This document shows positions 32,052 to 42,087 of a DNA stretch of 64,000 nucleotides, in pieces. Source of the DNA: Arthrobacter sp. Leaf234 (GTDB lineage: Bacteria; Actinomycetota; Actinomycetes; Actinomycetales; Micrococcaceae). The stretch spans positions 602,797-666,796 of the forward strand of contig NZ_LMLU01000001.1 in assembly GCF_001422665.1 (NCBI RefSeq), written 5' to 3'. Each line of letters starts with the position of its first letter. The stretch's first letter is position 1. A program made the translations under genes and the position numbers. The notes under the pieces are model-generated. The model worked only from the letters and a program-made list of their open reading frames with translations. It had not been told where the DNA came from and searched no databases.

Positions 32052-34124
32052 ATGTCGCTTGACCAGTCCGAGGCCACCGGCGCCGCTGTCACCACCACAG
32101 CCGTACCGGCCACCAGCACGGCTCCCGCCACCCGGTCCTGGCCCGGCGGCACGCAGAAGCTTCGGTACGGCGGTGACTACAACCCGGAGCAGTGGCCGCG
32201 TGACACATGGCTCGAGGACATCGCGCTGATGCAGCAGACCGGTATCAACCTGGTCAGCATCGGCATCTTCTCCTGGGCCCTGCTGGAACCGCGCGACGGC
32301 GAATTCGACTTCACCTTCCTCGACGACATCATGGACCTGCTCGCCTCGGCAGGCATCGACGTCGACCTCGGTACCCCGACCGCGGCCCCGCCCGCCTGGT
32401 TCTGGAAGAAGTACCCGCAGGCGCGCCCCGTGACCCGAGAAGGGGTGCAGCTCGGCCACGGGTCGAGGGGCATGGCCTCACCCAGCTCCCCCGACTACCG
32501 CCGCCACGCGGCACGTATCACCGGCGAATTGGCCCGACGGTACGCCGGCCACCCGGCGCTGCGCCTGTGGCACGTGCACAACGAGTACGGGGCACCCATC
32601 AGCGAGTGCTACTCCGACGCATCCGTCGTGGCCTTCCGTGAATGGCTCGGACACCGCTACGGCTCGCTGGATGCGGTGAATGACGCATGGGGCACCACCT
32701 TCTGGGGCCAACGGTACGGCTCCTGGGAGGAGATCGACGCGCCCCGGCTGAGCGCAACCGTAGTCAACCCGGCCCAGCGCCTGGACTTCAAGCGCTTCAC
32801 CTCCGACTCCCTGCTGGAGTGCTACGTGCTCGAGCGTGACACGATCCGGGAGTACACCCCGGACCTGCCCGTCACGACGAACTTCATGGCCACCAGTTGC
32901 CCCTCGCTGGACTACTGGTCCTGGGCACGGGAGGTCGATGTCGTCGCCAATGACCACTACCTCACCGCCGAACGGACGGACAATCACGTACTTCTCGCGC
33001 TGGATGCGGATTTCACGCGCTCACTGGCCGGAGGGAAGCCCTGGATGCTCATGGAGCACTCCACGTCAGCGGTGAACTGGCAGCCACGTAACATCGCCAA
33101 GCGGCCAGGGGAGATGACGCGCAACAGCCTCGGTCACGTCGCCCGTGGCGCCGATGCCGTCATGTTCTTCCAGTTCCGGGCGTCGCGCTCCGGTGCCGAG
33201 AAGTTCCACTCGGCGATGGTCCCGCATCAGGGCACCGACTCCAGGATCTTCCGGGAGGTGACCGAGCTCGGGCACCTCCTCGGCCGTTCAAGTGCCGTCC
33301 GTGGCTCCACGGTCGATGCACGAGTGGCGATCCTGTGGGACCAGCAGTCCTTCTGGGCGCAGGACCTCGAGTGGCGCCCCTCCGAGGATCTGGATCACCG
33401 CGAACGCATCGAGGCCTGGTATACCGCGCTGTGGCAGCGCAACGTGACGGTCGACTTCGCCCACCCCGAGCAGGACCTCGGGCACTACGACCTCGTGCTC
33501 GCTCCGGCCCTCTACGCGGTTTCTGCCGCCGCCCGCGAGAACCTCGAAGCCTACGTCGCCGAGGGCGGCAACTTCGTCGTCTCGTTCTTCTCGGGCATCG
33601 TCGATGACCACGACGCCGTACCCGCAGGTGGGCATCCAGGCCAACTACGGGCCGTACTCGGCCTGACGGTCGCCGAATGGCTGCCCCTGCGTCGCCACGA
33701 GACCGTGACCCTCGACGACGGCTCGAGCGCGGACATCTGGGCAGAGGACATCGAGCTGCACGGCGCCCGAACCCGCACCAGCTACACCTCGGGGCCCGCG
33801 GAAGGTCAAGCCGCCATCACCGTGAACACCTTCGGCAAGGGCACCGCCTGGTACGTCTCTACCCGCCCCACGTCCGGCACCCTCGACGCACTGCTCGGTG
33901 AGGCCCTCGCTGCAACCGGTATCCCCGACGGACCATCGACGCCCGGGGTCGAGACGGTCACCCGCACAGGCGACGGAGTCACGTTCACCTTCGTGCTCAA
34001 CCACACCGACGTCGACGCCCCACTGCCTGTCGGCGGCAGTGATCTCGTCAGCGGCAGGACCGTCAGCGCGGGGGAACTCCTCGCGGCGGGCGCGTGCGCC
34101 GTCATCGAGAAGCAGGAGAAGTAA
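32052..34124 (+). CDS. GH42 beta-galactosidase
   Basis: The product is 690 residues with no signal peptide, so it is cytoplasmic. The family opening RYGGDYNPEQWPRDTWLEDI, the acid/base Glu178 (VHNEYG) and the nucleophile Glu335 (MLMEHSTSAVNWQPRN) identify a GH42 enzyme; the trimerisation and C-terminal domains follow. It hydrolyses terminal beta-galactosides, here probably galacto-oligosaccharides taken up by the divergent transporter. ATG 32052 has GAAGGGG upstream. The GH53 gene lies 50 bases downstream on the same strand, probably in one unit. Confidence 0.95.
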   Translation: MSLDQSEATGAAVTTTAVPATSTAPATRSWPGGTQKLRYGGDYNPEQWPRDTWLEDIALMQQTGINLVSIGIFSWALLEPRDGEFDFTFLDDIMDLLASAGIDVDLGTPTAAPPAWFWKKYPQARPVTREGVQLGHGSRGMASPSSPDYRRHAARITGELARRYAGHPALRLWHVHNEYGAPISECYSDASVVAFREWLGHRYGSLDAVNDAWGTTFWGQRYGSWEEIDAPRLSATVVNPAQRLDFKRFTSDSLLECYVLERDTIREYTPDLPVTTNFMATSCPSLDYWSWAREVDVVANDHYLTAERTDNHVLLALDADFTRSLAGGKPWMLMEHSTSAVNWQPRNIAKRPGEMTRNSLGHVARGADAVMFFQFRASRSGAEKFHSAMVPHQGTDSRIFREVTELGHLLGRSSAVRGSTVDARVAILWDQQSFWAQDLEWRPSEDLDHRERIEAWYTALWQRNVTVDFAHPEQDLGHYDLVLAPALYAVSAAARENLEAYVAEGGNFVVSFFSGIVDDHDAVPAGGHPGQLRAVLGLTVAEWLPLRRHETVTLDDGSSADIWAEDIELHGARTRTSYTSGPAEGQAAITVNTFGKGTAWYVSTRPTSGTLDALLGEALAATGIPDGPSTPGVETVTRTGDGVTFTFVLNHTDVDAPLPVGGSDLVSGRTVSAGELLAAGACAVIEKQEK

Positions 34125-34174
34125 CCGCACCACCAGCGCTCCCCTCTTCAGGGGAACCACGTCAAGGAGGACGC

Positions 34175-35831
34175 ATGAGTCAGCACACCCGTCAGCACAC
34201 CCGTCAGCGCACGTCGAAGCACATCGGCCGGCAGTCGACCGCGGTCGTCGCCGCAACACTGCTCGCAGGCCTCGCCCTGCCCGCCGCCGCGGCCACAGCC
34301 GCCCGCCGGGCCGGTCGCCGGCAATGGAAGCATCACCAACTTCGGGTTCGAGGCCGGGCTGAGTGGCTGGAAGACCACGGGCAACCCCGCCTCCACCACC
34401 ATCGAGCGGGACGCCGAGGGTGCACACCTCGTCCAGCGGTTGTCCGGAGACGGCGCCGTCACCGCCCGCCAGAAGACCGGCACCCTCGCTGAGGGCTGGT
34501 GGACGGTCTCAGCGCGGGTGAAGTCCGAGGGTACCGTGAAGGCCTCGCGGATCGGTTTGCGGAACTGCGGGACCGACGGCGAGACAGTCATCCCATCCAC
34601 CGCCCAGGACGGTGCCTGGCTCACCATCGCCGCGGACGCCTACGTCACCAAGGGCTCGTGCGAGGTGATCATCGAAACGCGGGGCGCTGCCGGGGACTGG
34701 GTGGTCGTGGACGACGTCACCGTGACGCCGGGGTCCGTGTCCCGGACCGTCCGTGGCGCCGACCTGTCGAACCTGGTCAAGAACGAGGACAACGGCGCCC
34801 TGTACTACGACGCCGCAGGCCAGCCTGTGGATGCCGTCCAGGCGTTCGCCGACTCCGGGGCAACCATGGTCCGGCTCAAGGTCTGGGTGGACCCCGCTGA
34901 CGGGTACAACACCACCGAGAAGGTCGTGGCAACCGCCCGGCGCGCGAAGGCCGCCGGAATGGACGTGCTCGTGGACTTCCACTACAGCGACCGGTGGACC
35001 GACCCGGGTGCCCAGGGCATGCCGGCAGCATGGTCCGGTCTCACTCCGGAGGCCGTGGCAGATGCGGTGTACCAGCACACGCACGAGGTACTGACCGCGC
35101 TGAAGGACGCCGGCGTGACAGCGGACGCCGTCCAGGTCGGCAATGAAATCAACCCGGGCATGCTCTGGCCGCTCGGCCAGACCTGGGATGTCATCCCCGG
35201 CGATGGCGTCGAGGGGGCACAGTGGGACAATCTCGCGCTGTTCCTCTCAGCCGGCTCCCGCGCCGTGAAGGACGTCAGTGCCGACACCGACGTCATCCTG
35301 CACCTGACCAACATCAACAACGGCATCGGCGGCCTCACGTGGTGGTTCGACGAGATCACCGCCCGCGGAGTGCAGTTCGACACCATCGGCCTGTCCTACT
35401 ACGGCTACTGGCACGGTTCCATGGCTGACCTTCAGAACGCGATCACGACGCTGTCCGCCCGATACGACCGCGACGTCCTCGTCGTGGAGAACTCCTACCC
35501 CTTCACCCTTGCCGATCATCCCGTCGATCCCTGGGAGAACGTGATAGATCTCGAATCCGAACTGGTTCCGGGATATCCGGCGACCCCCGAAGGACAAGCA
35601 GCGAACTTTCGCGCGGTGCAGGACGTCGTCGCCTCGGCACCCGGTGGTCGCGGTATCGGGGTGGTCAGCTGGGAACCGGCCTGGACGGCCGTTGAAGGCA
35701 ACGGCTGGGACCCCGCCGACCCGGCAAGCGGGAATGCCTGGGAGAACCAGGCGATGTTCGACTTCCGGGGTCACGCGCTTCCTGCCCTCGCCGAATACGC
35801 AGCCGACCCGCAGCCCCGCCGTACTAGGTAG
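34175..35831 (+). pseudogene. GH53 endo-beta-1,4-galactanase, frameshifted in the signal-peptide region
   Basis: ATG 34175 (AAGGAGG upstream) begins a good signal peptide (QSTAVVAATLLAGLALPAAA), but its frame turns into nonsense after about codon 42. The mature enzyme continues in the next frame: GPVAGNGSITNFGFEAGLSG, a carbohydrate-binding-type domain, then GH53 with acid/base Glu (GNEINPG, codon at 35145) and nucleophile Glu (VVENSYP, codon at 35487). Removing one C from the run near 34302 joins the two. So this is a one-base insertion in the strain, a sequencing error, or programmed slippage. If intact, the secreted enzyme would cut galactan for the neighbouring uptake system. Confidence 0.85.
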
Positions 35832-35848
35832 CCACCAAGCGGCCGGTT

Positions 35849-35885
35849 CCGGTGCCCCCACTCGCTCAGGGGGGGGGGGCACCGG
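35849..35885. terminator. Hairpin with an 11-G run after the galactanase gene
   Basis: CCGGTGCCCCC (35849-35859) pairs perfectly with GGGGGCACCGG (35875-35885). The loop side contains a run of eleven G (35869-35879), which is prone to length errors. It is a likely terminator for the GH42-GH53 unit. The remaining gap to 36021 is otherwise featureless. Confidence 0.65.
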
Positions 35886-36021
35886 AGCCCTGCTGAGTCC
35901 ACACCCCGCGGGCTGCGCGAACGGGCGCTGACGCAGTGGTGAATGACGCCGAGGGCCTGTTCCGGAAGGCCGCCGTCGGTCCGGCCGACCTTCCGCCCGG
36001 ACCTTCGATCACCCCGCGCAG

Positions 36022-37635
36022 CTACAGGTCGGCGGACGCGCCGATCGGCTCGAGGACGACATCAGGGTAGTCCTTCGTGAAGTGGCCCACCTTCCACTTG
36101 TCCCCGAACACGGCGACCTTCTCGCCGTCGGACCGGGACAGGATCTCGCCGCCGCGGAAGGTCTCGGGGACGCCCTGGCTCTCGGGGGTCACGCGCATGG
36201 CGAGGGTGTAGGAAAGGTTGTCGAGCGAGGTGGGGGCGTTGAACTCGGTACCGAGGCGCTGGGCAGCGACCTCGAACTGCAGCGCCCCGACAGCGGCGAG
36301 CACCGGTGCCTGGTCACCGCGGAGGTCGGAGCGCAGCACCTGGACCACGCCCTCGTGCTCGAGCTGCTCGATCCCGCGACGGAACTGCTTGTACCGCCCC
36401 GGATCCTTGGCGCGCGCCACGGCGAACAGCTCGGGGGAGAAGCGGGGGATGTCCGGGAACTGCACGGGCTCCTCGGCGAAGAGGCTGTCACCGACGCGGA
36501 GGCTCGTCGCATTCACCAGCCCGACGACGTCGCCTGGCCAGGCCGTGTCCACGACCTCGCGGCTGCGGCCGAGGACGCGGTGCGCGTACTTGGTGGCGAA
36601 GGGTTTGCCGGTGCGCTGGTTGGTGATGACCATGCCGCGCTCGAAGGTGCCCGAGCAGATGCGCAGGTAGGCGATGTGGTCGCGGTGGGCGCTGTCCTGG
36701 CCGGCCTGCACCTTGAAGACGAAGCCGGACATCGGTGCGTCGATGGGGCGCGGCTCGTCGTCGCGGGAGGGGCGGGGCGTCGGGGAGGGCGCGACGTCCA
36801 CGAGGATGTCGAGCAGCTGCGACACCCCGAAGTTCTTGGCCGCCGCGGCGAAGAGGACAGGCGTCTGGCGGGCCGCCTCGAACTCCTCGCGGTCGAACGA
36901 GCCGTTGGAGGACTCGACGAGTCCGGATTCCTCCCGCGCTTCGAGCCAGGGTCCGGCGTCACGCGGATCGAGGGCGTCGATGTCGATGTCCGTCTCCTCG
37001 GCCGCCTGCGCACCGGCCTCGACCGCCTCGAGGGCGATGGCCCGCTCGGCGCGGAGATCCAGCAGTCCCTGGAAGTGGCCCGCGATGCCGGCCGGCCACG
37101 TGAGCGGCACGGGTGTCATCCCGGTGCGCTCGCCGACGTCGTCGATCAGGCCCAGGGCGTCCAGGCCCGGCCGGTCCCACTTGTTGATGACCGTGATGAT
37201 CGGGATGTTCCGTGCCTTGCAGACAGCCAGCAGCTTCACGGTCTGCGGCTCGAAGCCCTTCGCGGCGTCGATCAGCATGACGGCGGAGTCCACGGCGGCG
37301 AGGACCCGGTAGGTGTCCTCCGAGAAGTCCGCGTGCCCAGGGGTGTCCACCACGTTGAGGATGGTGTCGCGGTAGGTCAGCTGGAGGGCGGCGGAGCTGA
37401 TGGAGATCCCGCGCTCCTGTTCGATGCCCATCCAGTCGGACACCGTGGCATGGCGGCTGGACTTCCCGTGCGTCACGCCGGCGTCCTGGATGGCGCGGGC
37501 CAGCAGGGCGAGGGCCTCGGTCAGCGTCGACTTGCCGGCGTCGGGGTGCGAGATGACGGCGAAGGTACGACGGCGTCCGGCCTCACGGCGGACGGCATCG
37601 GCGTCGAGGACGGGGGATTCGGTAAGCAGGGCCAC
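36022..37635 (-). CDS. prfC: Peptide chain release factor 3
   Basis: The product is 537 residues, the usual length of RF3. It is a translational GTPase with P-loop SHPDAGKST (residues 29-37), the G3 box DTPGH, G4 NKWD and a C-terminal RF3 domain. RF3 recycles RF1/RF2 from the ribosome after peptide release. GTG 37635 is chosen because the family N-terminus starts there; the frame stays open far upstream without a ribosome site. Stands alone, divergent from the histidine kinase gene. Confidence 0.95.
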   Translation of the reverse strand: MALLTESPVLDADAVRREAGRRRTFAVISHPDAGKSTLTEALALLARAIQDAGVTHGKSSRHATVSDWMGIEQERGISISSAALQLTYRDTILNVVDTPGHADFSEDTYRVLAAVDSAVMLIDAAKGFEPQTVKLLAVCKARNIPIITVINKWDRPGLDALGLIDDVGERTGMTPVPLTWPAGIAGHFQGLLDLRAERAIALEAVEAGAQAAEETDIDIDALDPRDAGPWLEAREESGLVESSNGSFDREEFEAARQTPVLFAAAAKNFGVSQLLDILVDVAPSPTPRPSRDDEPRPIDAPMSGFVFKVQAGQDSAHRDHIAYLRICSGTFERGMVITNQRTGKPFATKYAHRVLGRSREVVDTAWPGDVVGLVNATSLRVGDSLFAEEPVQFPDIPRFSPELFAVARAKDPGRYKQFRRGIEQLEHEGVVQVLRSDLRGDQAPVLAAVGALQFEVAAQRLGTEFNAPTSLDNLSYTLAMRVTPESQGVPETFRGGEILSRSDGEKVAVFGDKWKVGHFTKDYPDVVLEPIGASADL

Positions 37636-37763
37636 GCTTCCATTGTCCCCGATCGCGCGGTGCGGCCCGTCGGGGTGCTGCCGGTGTTCGCTGTGCGCGT
37701 GGGTACCGGGGACTACCCTTGGAGGCAGATCATGGCGTGCGGCTACCGAGAGGACGTGATCGC

Positions 37764-39020
37764 ATGACCGATCAGGTATCGGAACGACGTCCGGCCAGGG
37801 GGTCGGTCCATGCCAATCTGCTCGCGCAGTACGGACTCGGCGTGGCCCTCGGCGAGGTATTGCCGGTCGGGTCCATGCCCCAGCCCGCCGCACCTTCGGG
37901 CGCACCCGCCGCCCTTCAGAACCTCGTGTCTCTCGCGGTCCAGCTCTGCAATGCCCAGTACGGCGCGATCAATATCATCACGGAGGACGAGTTCCACCAG
38001 ATCGCCGCCCTCGGCCTCGAGCCGCTCATGTGCGCACGGGAGGACTCGCTGTGCGGGCAGGTGTTCAGGTACGGGCACACCGTGGTCGTCGCGGACTGCA
38101 CCGAGGATGCCCGCTTCCGCGCCAACCCCTTCGTCGACGGACGCTTCGGGGCCGTGCGTTTCTATGCGACGACGCCGCTGCTCACCACGGAGGGTGTCCC
38201 GCTGGGAACGCTCTGCATCTTCGACGAACATCCGGGCGAACTCACGGAGCAGCAGGCCGCAGGACTCGAGACGCTCGCGGCCCAGGTGGTCGACGTCCTC
38301 GACCTGCAGCTCCGGACGCGCCAGCTCGACGCCACCGTCTCGGAACTCCGCCGCAGCAACGAGCTGCTGGGCGAGTTCGCCGGGCGCATCAGCCATGACC
38401 TGCGCGGCCCGCTGACCAACGTCGTGGGGCTGGCCGAGCTCGCCGAGGACGAGCCGGCACTGCAGGAGGGGACCGCCGGCACCTACTTCAAGCGCATCGG
38501 CGCGAGCGCGCTCCGCATGTCCGCGATGGTGGAGAACCTCCTCGGCTACTCCCGGGTGGGGGGCGCCACGCGGAGGGACCCCGTGTCCCTCGCCGAGGTC
38601 GTGTCCGCGGCCGTCGACGACCTCGGGCACCATGTCGACGGCGTGCGCGTCACCGTGGACGACTTCACCGGCCATGCGGACCGCCAGCAGCTCCGGGTGC
38701 TGATCCAGAACCTGGTGGCGAATGCCGTCGCGTACGCGCGGCCCGGATTGCCGCCGAGCGTGCACATCACCGGCTCCGGCAGCCCCGCGTTCTGGCGTCT
38801 CGACGTCGCCGACAACGGGAAGGGCATCCCGGAGGAGGACTACGACCGCGTGCTCGAGCCCCTCGTCCGGCTGGAGCGCGAGGGTGATCCGGCGGGTACG
38901 GGGATCGGCCTGGCGACCTGCGTGCGGATCGCGCAGGCCCACGACGGACACCTGGCGTTCGACCGGACGCCCGGCGGCGGGCTCACGGTGCGGGTCTGGT
39001 TCGGCTCCGGGCCGGGCTGA
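37764..39020 (+). CDS. GAF-domain sensor histidine kinase
   Basis: The product is 418 residues with no transmembrane segment. A GAF domain (about residues 40-185, with NIITEDEFHQIAALGL) is followed by a HisKA domain with the phospho-acceptor His211 in RISHDLRGPL and an ATPase domain with N-box LVANAVAYA, DNGKGIPE and GTGIGLAT. So it is a cytoplasmic kinase sensing a ligand or redox state through GAF. No response regulator gene is adjacent, so it is an orphan. ATG 37764 has GAGGA eight bases upstream. Confidence 0.92.
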   Translation: MTDQVSERRPARGSVHANLLAQYGLGVALGEVLPVGSMPQPAAPSGAPAALQNLVSLAVQLCNAQYGAINIITEDEFHQIAALGLEPLMCAREDSLCGQVFRYGHTVVVADCTEDARFRANPFVDGRFGAVRFYATTPLLTTEGVPLGTLCIFDEHPGELTEQQAAGLETLAAQVVDVLDLQLRTRQLDATVSELRRSNELLGEFAGRISHDLRGPLTNVVGLAELAEDEPALQEGTAGTYFKRIGASALRMSAMVENLLGYSRVGGATRRDPVSLAEVVSAAVDDLGHHVDGVRVTVDDFTGHADRQQLRVLIQNLVANAVAYARPGLPPSVHITGSGSPAFWRLDVADNGKGIPEEDYDRVLEPLVRLEREGDPAGTGIGLATCVRIAQAHDGHLAFDRTPGGGLTVRVWFGSGPG

Positions 39021-39029
39021 GCAGCCCGG

Positions 39030-39944
39030 TCAGCCTGCGGCGTCGACCTGCAGGTGCTTCGCCAGGACATCGCGCACGGATGTCCAGTCCTGCTGCCCGT
39101 AGCGGTGGTTCGCCACATGCTGCAGTTCCGCCTCGCCGCTGAACATGCTGACGAAGTACTGCATGCCCTGCCACGCCGGGAAGGTCGCCTCCTCGTCCCT
39201 GGACAGGCGGCGACCGATCCGTGCGGCACCGGAGAGCATCGCCGTGGTGCCGGCCCACTGCGTGCCGAACGGCGTGCCGGTGAGCTCGCCCATCATCCGG
39301 GCGATGCTGCGCGCCGTGACCCGGTCCCCCGCGACCTCGACGACGCGGGGTGCGGCGTCGTCGAGCGCCACGTGCGCAACGGTGCGGGCGACGTCGTCCT
39401 TGGTCGTGAAATCGAGCACCTGGTCCGGCGAGGACCAGTAGAGCACCTTCTTCCGCGCGAAGAGGATCATCGGCGCCTGGCCGGTGAGCATGTCCGCGAA
39501 GGCACCGTTCAGCACAGCGGTGGCGCGCACCGGTGCGGCGTCCAGGTCGGCGGCGAACTCGCGGCGCAGTTCGAAGTTCCGGTTGGTGCCCGGGCTGACG
39601 CGACGGTAGTCGGCCGAGTAGTCGGACGGGATGAAGCGTGGGACTCCGGCCTCGACGGCCGCGGCGAGCAGCGCCCGCTGGGCATCGAGGATCACGGCCC
39701 GTGCGCCGCTCACCGCGGAGACGACGACATCGGCACCCGAGAGCGCGGCGACCAGGGCCGCGTGGTCCGCGTAGGCGGCCACCCTGATCTCGACGCGGTC
39801 CTGCTCGCCGTACAGGGACTGTGCGGTGCCGCTGCCCGGGCGGGTCAGCACGTGGACGACGGCGTCGGGCCGGGCGGTGAGCAGTTCGCGGACGATCCGG
39901 CGGCCGAGGTCGCCGGTGGCGCCGGCGACGAGGAGGGTGGTCAT
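39030..39944 (-). CDS. NmrA-like NAD(P)-binding protein
   Basis: The product is 304 residues with a Rossmann motif GATGDLGRRIVREL and an NmrA/isoflavone-reductase-like body (PRFIPSDYSADYR). It is coupled to the MarR gene upstream: its ATG overlaps the MarR stop (ATGA). The pair recalls the NmrA/HxlR pair at 13983-15259, again a reductase-like protein beside a small regulator. Substrate unknown. Confidence 0.82.
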   Translation of the reverse strand: MTTLLVAGATGDLGRRIVRELLTARPDAVVHVLTRPGSGTAQSLYGEQDRVEIRVAAYADHAALVAALSGADVVVSAVSGARAVILDAQRALLAAAVEAGVPRFIPSDYSADYRRVSPGTNRNFELRREFAADLDAAPVRATAVLNGAFADMLTGQAPMILFARKKVLYWSSPDQVLDFTTKDDVARTVAHVALDDAAPRVVEVAGDRVTARSIARMMGELTGTPFGTQWAGTTAMLSGAARIGRRLSRDEEATFPAWQGMQYFVSMFSGEAELQHVANHRYGQQDWTSVRDVLAKHLQVDAAG

Positions 39945-40564
39945 GGTGAGGTGCTCTTCTCTGTGGGGGCGGTTGCTCGGGCACCGGCGGGACGCCCGCG
40001 GGCCGAGAGGTGGGGTGCGGCGGCGGGTTGGCCTGCGCCTGGGACGGGCCCGAGGCAGGACTCGACGGCACCGGCATCGAGGGCGACGCGGGCCAGGAGG
40101 CGGCGCAGCTGCGTCTGTTCCTCGCTGCCGAGGGCTCGCAGGAGGGTTCCCTCCACGGCGCGGAGCGCAGCTCGGGCCGAGGTGAGGACCGCCCGGCCCT
40201 GATCCGTGGGGAGGACCCGGCGGATGCGGCGGTCCCGCGGGTCGGGTCGGCGCTCGACCAGCGACGCCTCCTCCAGCGCGTCGATGACATAGGTCATCGC
40301 GGTCTTGTCGATGCCGAGGCGCTGCGCGAGGACGAGCTGCGAGGCCGGGTCCTCGGTGGTGATGGCCACGAGGACCTGGTACCCGCGCGGCCCGCCGGGC
40401 ACGTCGGCGACCGCACCCGTGGCGATGCGCGAGAAGCCCTGCGACATCGCCTGCACCGACCAGCCCAGCTCGGTCTCGATGCCCCCCGCATCCCAGTCGA
40501 TGTCGCCGCCGCGCGGCGGGGCGGAGGGCTCGGGAGGCGAATCAGGGAAGGGTGAAGCGGTCAT
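39941..40564 (-). CDS. MarR-family transcriptional regulator
   Basis: The product is 207 residues. After about 50 residues of low-complexity N-terminus, a winged helix (LVLAQRLGIDKTAMTYVIDA then ERRPDPRDRRIRRV, the wing) shows the MarR family. The C-terminal 40 residues are Ala/Pro/Arg-rich and probably disordered. It overlaps the NmrA-like gene and is divergent from an epoxide hydrolase; the palindrome at 40585-40595 lies between. It likely represses both directions until a small lipophilic compound binds. Confidence 0.88.
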   Translation of the reverse strand: MTASPFPDSPPEPSAPPRGGDIDWDAGGIETELGWSVQAMSQGFSRIATGAVADVPGGPRGYQVLVAITTEDPASQLVLAQRLGIDKTAMTYVIDALEEASLVERRPDPRDRRIRRVLPTDQGRAVLTSARAALRAVEGTLLRALGSEEQTQLRRLLARVALDAGAVESCLGPVPGAGQPAAAPHLSARGRPAGARATAPTEKSTSP

Positions 40565-40584
40565 ACCGTCAATCGTAGCAATGA

Positions 40585-40595
40585 AAGATGATCTT
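40585..40595. promoter_or_regulatory. Palindromic MarR operator candidate
   Basis: AAGAT-G-ATCTT is a perfect inverted repeat with 5-base arms, 20 bases before the MarR start. The related GATGATCT recurs at about 40619-40626, nearer the epoxide hydrolase start. Confidence 0.4.
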
Positions 40596-40669
40596 CACGC
40601 GAGACGATCTGTGGATAGGATGATCTGACACCCGCCGGTCGGAGACCCGACCACCATCAGAAGGACCTC

Positions 40670-41905
40670 ATGCCCGACGCACAGCCCTCCTCGACGACGG
40701 AACACCCGACCGCAGCCCTCAGGCGCGATGACCATCCCGCCGTCACGCCGTTCATCCTCGACATCCCGGAGGCGGACCTCGACGATCTCCGGCGGCGCAT
40801 CCTGGCCACGCGCTGGCCGGACCGCGAGACGGTGCCGGACACGACGCAGGGGCCACGGCTGGAGAAGCTCCAGGCCCTGGCGGACCACTGGGCATCCGCC
40901 TACGACTGGCGCCGGACCGAGGGGGAGCTCAATGCCTGGGGCCAGTTCACCACCAGCATCGACGGCCTCGACATCCACTTCGTGCACGTCCGCTCCGGCA
41001 TCCCCGGCGCCCGCGCCCTTCTGCTGACCCACGGCTGGCCCGGGTCCGTCCTGGAGTTCCGGCACGCCGTCGGGCCCCTGACGGATCCCGAAGCCCATGG
41101 CGGCGACGCAGCGGACGCCTTCGACGTCATCATCCCGAGCCTGCCCGGCTTCGGCTTCTCGGGCCGGCCCACCGGAGCCGGCTGGGACGCACGGCGAACG
41201 GCAAGGGCCTGGGCCGTGCTGATGGAGCGGCTCGGCTACGCCCGCTGGTTCGCGCAGGGCGGTGACCTCGGGGCGTCCGTCACGACCGAACTCGCCGCTC
41301 TGGAGCAGTCCGAGGGCATCGGCCTGGCCGGCATCCACCTGAACATGGCGCTCTTCATGCCGTCCGAGGAGGAGATGCGGGCGGCGTCGGAAGAGGAGCA
41401 GGCGATGTTGCAGGAGGGCGGGTACTACTGGCAGACCCTCTCCGCCTACTCGCAGCAGATGGCTACACGGCCCCAGACGATCGGCTATCCGCTCGCCGAC
41501 TCGCCCGTCGGCCTGGCGGCCTGGATCTATGCGATGTTCCAGGACGTGGGCGGTGCGCACGGACGGCACGGGGATGCGGAGGCGATCTTCACCCTCGACG
41601 AGATGCTCGACGACATCATGCTCTACTGGCTCCCGAACACCGCGGCGTCGGCAGCGCGCTTCTACTGGGAGTCCGGCAGGAACGGCTGGGCGACTCCTGG
41701 GACGCTCGAGGACCCGCTGACCCTGCCCGTGGGACTGAGCATCATGCCGGGCGAGTACGTCCGCCGGTCCCGGCGCTGGGCCGAGCGGCGGTACACGAAC
41801 CTCGTGCACTTCTCCGAGGTGGCGGACGGCGGCCACTTCGCCGTGCTCGAGCAGCCGGAGCTGCTCGTCGACGACATCCGCGCGACGTTCCGTTCGCTGC
41901 GCTGA
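40670..41905 (+). CDS. Epoxide hydrolase (microsomal type, EHN domain)
   Basis: The product is 411 residues. An N-terminal EHN domain (VTPFILDIPEADLDDLRRRI) precedes an alpha/beta-hydrolase fold with the oxyanion HGWPGS, the nucleophile Asp199 in GGDLGAS and the base His389 in GGHFAVLE. It adds water to an epoxide to give a diol. Expected in the cytoplasm. ATG 40670 has AAGGA upstream. It is divergent from the MarR/NmrA pair, which suggests induction by a lipophilic compound; the natural substrate is unknown. Confidence 0.92.
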   Translation: MPDAQPSSTTEHPTAALRRDDHPAVTPFILDIPEADLDDLRRRILATRWPDRETVPDTTQGPRLEKLQALADHWASAYDWRRTEGELNAWGQFTTSIDGLDIHFVHVRSGIPGARALLLTHGWPGSVLEFRHAVGPLTDPEAHGGDAADAFDVIIPSLPGFGFSGRPTGAGWDARRTARAWAVLMERLGYARWFAQGGDLGASVTTELAALEQSEGIGLAGIHLNMALFMPSEEEMRAASEEEQAMLQEGGYYWQTLSAYSQQMATRPQTIGYPLADSPVGLAAWIYAMFQDVGGAHGRHGDAEAIFTLDEMLDDIMLYWLPNTAASAARFYWESGRNGWATPGTLEDPLTLPVGLSIMPGEYVRRSRRWAERRYTNLVHFSEVADGGHFAVLEQPELLVDDIRATFRSLR

Positions 41906-42087
41906 TCGACCGGTGCCGCCGGGCTGCGATGCTGCGGCGCCGGGCGCCCCGGGAGGAAGTGCCGGACCCGGTGACGCGCGGCGCGCGGGCTGTGGCGCGG
42001 CCGTGGCGGGATCTCCCACCGGTCACGGCGCGGAAGGCCTGATCGGCGCTCCGCCCCGCGACCGGAGGGTGCCGCCGGGTCGGGCGT

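Noticed and set aside
34440-35831. TTG 34440 as the real start of the galactanase
   Set aside because: It would remove the signal peptide and part of the binding domain, which can be read directly upstream in the same frame; a frameshift explains the data better.
36082-37767. Plus-strand frame of 561 codons opposite prfC
   Set aside because: Antisense shadow; RF3 motifs on the minus strand are complete.
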